Positions 62,017 to 64,000 of a stretch of 64,000 nt of DNA are shown here, piece after piece. This DNA comes from Frateuria sp. Soil773 (lineage in GTDB: Bacteria > Pseudomonadota > Gammaproteobacteria > Xanthomonadales > Rhodanobacteraceae). How positions within the stretch are numbered: position 1 is the first letter of the stretch; each line of letters begins with the position of its first letter. The position numbers were made by a program, and so were the translations under genes. Location of the stretch: contig NZ_LMSL01000036.1 in the NCBI RefSeq assembly GCF_001428405.1, positions 1 to 64,000 on the forward strand, read 5' to 3'. The notes beneath the pieces are model-generated. The model was not told the origin of the DNA, made no database searches, and saw nothing but the letters and a program-made list of their open reading frames with translations.

Positions 62017-62820
62017 ATGTCCGGGTACATGCTTTCCCCGTCGCTCGCGCAAGCCGCGGACGACCCGCTGCTGATCGCGGTCGTCCGGCGGGAAGACGCC
62101 GCGCGCACCACGCCCGGCCACAGCCATGCCCGCGGCCAGTTGCTCGGCGCGCTGCACGGCCTGCTCTCGGTGGACATGGAAGCCGGCCAGTGGGTGGTGC
62201 CGGCCATCCACGCCGTATGGATTCCGCCGCATCATCGCCACGGGTTGCGCTCGCACGGCCCGTTTTCCGGCTGGAGCGTCTATGTCGCCGAACCGGCCTG
62301 CGGGCTGCTTCCGGCCAGGCCATGCACCATGCGCATGTCGGGCCTGCTGCGCGAAGCGGTCGGCCGCGCATCGGGCTGGCCCGCGGGCGCGCTTGGTCCC
62401 GCGCAGCGCCGCCTCGCCGGCGTGATCCTGGACGAGATACGCGGCATGCCGCGCGAACCGCTGGGCCTGCCGATGCCCGCCGATGCGCGCCTGCAGCGTG
62501 TCACCCGGATGCTGCTGGACGACCTGGCCGATCCTCGCCGCCAGGAAGACTGGGCGAAGGTGGCCGGCCTGTCTGTGCGGTCGCTGGCGCGGCACTTCGC
62601 CGAGGAGACCGGCTTCGGCTTCAACGAATGGCGCCAGCGCGCCAGGCTGCTGCGCGCGCTGGAATTGCTGGCATCCGGCCGGGCCGTGACCGCCGTCGCG
62701 CTCGACCTGGGCTACGCGAACGCCAGCGCCTTCATCGACATGTTCAGGCGCACGCTGGGGACGACGCCGGCCAGGTATTTCGCCGGCGAGGCGACAACGC
62801 CCGCCGGCACGGCCGCGTAG
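62017..62820 (+). CDS. AraC-family transcriptional regulator
   Basis: 267 aa from the ATG at 62017 (MSGYMLSP). The N-terminal half has a cupin-like sensor (GHSHARGQLLGALHGLL, then IHAVWIPPHHRHG). The C-terminal half has two helix-turn-helix motifs typical of AraC proteins (VAGLSVRSLARHFAEETG; VALDLGYANASAFIDMFRR). It should be a DNA-binding regulator; effector and targets are unknown. It is the only recognisable regulator in the window but lies outside the cluster, beyond serS, so a link to the cluster is not implied. It converges on rarA, with four bases between the stops. Confidence 0.92.
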   Translation: MSGYMLSPSLAQAADDPLLIAVVRREDAARTTPGHSHARGQLLGALHGLLSVDMEAGQWVVPAIHAVWIPPHHRHGLRSHGPFSGWSVYVAEPACGLLPARPCTMRMSGLLREAVGRASGWPAGALGPAQRRLAGVILDEIRGMPREPLGLPMPADARLQRVTRMLLDDLADPRRQEDWAKVAGLSVRSLARHFAEETGFGFNEWRQRARLLRALELLASGRAVTAVALDLGYANASAFIDMFRRTLGTTPARYFAGEATTPAGTAA

Positions 62821-62824
62821 CGCC

Positions 62825-64000
62825 CTATTTACCGCGCGCGGCGCGGCGCGCGGCGCGCAGGCTGGTCAGCTTCTCGCGCAGCTTCAGCTCCAGCCCGCGC
62901 TCCACCGGCTGGTAGAACTCGGTGCCGTCGAGCGCGTCGGGCAGGCATTGCTGGTCGAGCGCGATGCCGCCCTCGGCGTCGTGGTCGTACTGGTAGTCCT
63001 TGCCGTAGCCCAGGCCCTTCATCAGCTTGGTCGGGGCGTTGCGCAGGTGCATCGGCACCTCCAGCGTGCCGGTCTTGCGGATCGCCGCGCGGGCCTGGTT
63101 GTAGGCCATGTAGGCGGCATTGCTCTTCGGCGCGATCGCCAGCCAGATCGCGAGCTGGGCCAGGCCCAGCTCGCCTTCCGGGCTGCCGAGGCGCTCGTAG
63201 GTATCCCATGCGTCCAGCGCCATGCGCCACGCGCGCGGCTCGGCCAGGCCGATGTCCTCCACCGCCATCCGCGTCATGCGCCGCGCCAGGTACAGCGGAT
63301 CGACGCCGCCGTCGAGCATGCGGCTGAGCCAGTACACCGCGGCATCGGGATCGGAGGAACGCACGGATTTGTGCAACGCCGAGATCTGGTCGTAGAACTG
63401 CTCGCCGCCCTTGTCGAAGCGGCGCGTGCGGTCGGCCAGCACCTGGGTCAGCGTGGCCTCGTCGATGCGTCCGTCGTCGGCGAGTTCGGCGGCGATCTCC
63501 AGCAGGGTCAGCGCGCGGCGCACGTCGCCGTCGGCCGCCTGCGCGATCAGGCGCAGCGATTCGGGGGCGACGGATAGCTGGAGCCGGCCCAGGCCGCGCT
63601 CCTCGTCGGCCAGCGCGCGTTCCAGCGCGGCGACGATGGCCTCGCCCGACACCGCTTCCAGCACGTGCACGCGGCAGCGCGAGAGCAAGGCGGAATTGAG
63701 TTCGAACGACGGGTTCTCGGTGGTGGCGCCCACGAACACGATCACGCCGCGCTCGATGTGCGGCAGGAAGGCGTCCTGCTGCGCCTTGTTGAAGCGGTGC
63801 ACCTCGTCCACGAACAGCACGGTGCGCCGCCCGCGGGCGAAGTTCGCCTCCGCCTCGGCCAGCGCCTTGCGCACGTCCGGCAGGCCGGAGAGCACGGCGG
63901 AGATCGCGCGGAAATCGGCGTCGGCATAGCGCGCCACCAGCAGCGCCAGCGTGGTCTTGCCGCAGCCGGGCGGCCCCCACAGCACCATCGAGTGCACCTT
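62825..64000 (-). CDS. rarA: Replication-associated recombination protein A (5' end outside window)
   Basis: The open frame runs off the right edge. About 392 codons are visible, missing roughly the first 50-60 residues of a protein usually near 440. The Walker A motif GPPGCGKTT and Walker B DEVHRFNKAQQD are present, as is sensor 1 (GATTENPSF). The C-terminal clamp-loader-like region continues to KSNAAYMAYNQA and the basic end. This AAA+ ATPase (RarA/MgsA) acts at stalled replication forks together with SSB. It is a conserved chromosomal gene and marks the right end as ordinary chromosome. Confidence 0.97.
   Translation of the reverse strand, partial: KVHSMVLWGPPGCGKTTLALLVARYADADFRAISAVLSGLPDVRKALAEAEANFARGRRTVLFVDEVHRFNKAQQDAFLPHIERGVIVFVGATTENPSFELNSALLSRCRVHVLEAVSGEAIVAALERALADEERGLGRLQLSVAPESLRLIAQAADGDVRRALTLLEIAAELADDGRIDEATLTQVLADRTRRFDKGGEQFYDQISALHKSVRSSDPDAAVYWLSRMLDGGVDPLYLARRMTRMAVEDIGLAEPRAWRMALDAWDTYERLGSPEGELGLAQLAIWLAIAPKSNAAYMAYNQARAAIRKTGTLEVPMHLRNAPTKLMKGLGYGKDYQYDHDAEGGIALDQQCLPDALDGTEFYQPVERGLELKLREKLTSLRAARRAARGK

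Noticed and set aside
62829-63980. Second minus-strand open frame of 383 codons over rarA
   Set aside because: Ala/Arg/Gly-rich shadow in another frame; rarA itself has Walker A and B motifs.

Overview
The window is GC-rich proteobacterial DNA, most likely from the Xanthomonadales (Xanthomonas/Lysobacter/Luteibacter/Dyella type). Two things suggest this: the housekeeping genes at the right end (serS, tRNA-Ser, rarA) and the style of the biosynthetic genes. The lineage call is from memory of gene neighbourhoods and is only moderately certain.

Positions 1 to 58,365 are one very large minus-strand hybrid PKS-NRPS gene cluster, read right to left and running off the left edge. It opens with a short early group: a FabH-like ketosynthase III, a 109-aa unknown protein and an atypical MbtH-like protein. 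About 1 kb without a convincing gene follows. Then comes the main assembly-line operon: fatty acyl-AMP ligase fused to an ACP, cytochrome P450, four PKS proteins, a two-module NRPS, a PKS-NRPS protein and a 3'-incomplete NRPS. Every junction from the ligase onward is a 4-bp ATGA overlap except one, which has a 2-bp gap. The genes are therefore one translationally coupled unit.

Read collinearly, an acyl chain is adenylated and loaded on the ligase's ACP. Module 1 (KS-AT-DH-MT-ER-KR-ACP) and module 2 (KS-AT-MT-KR-ACP) extend and C-methylate it. Two bimodular proteins of the same plan follow, each KS-AT-KR-ACP then KS-[no working AT]-DH-KR-ACP. The NRPS adds one residue of unknown identity and then cysteine, which a Cy-A-Ox-PCP module should convert to a thiazole. 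A KS-AT-KR-DH-PCP module adds an unsaturated C2 unit. A C domain then passes the chain to an unusual acyl-ligase-KR-PCP-C protein. The expected product is a methylated, lipid-initiated polyketide-thiazole-peptide. I do not recognise a known compound, and the end of the pathway, including any thioesterase, lies outside the window.

The most unusual points are the two AT-deficient modules inside a cis-AT assembly line, both in the same place in duplicated bimodular proteins. Others are a Tyr-to-His change at the KR catalytic site of module 1, the ligase-KR-PCP module behind a region of unknown function, and an MbtH-like protein with an insertion.

Positions 58,634 to 64,000 hold a disabled tyrosine-recombinase gene lying directly downstream of tRNA-Ser(UGA), a small membrane protein, serS, a small unknown gene, an AraC-family regulator and the 3' part of rarA. 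An integrase remnant next to a tRNA gene suggests the cluster may sit on a genomic island inserted at tRNA-Ser.
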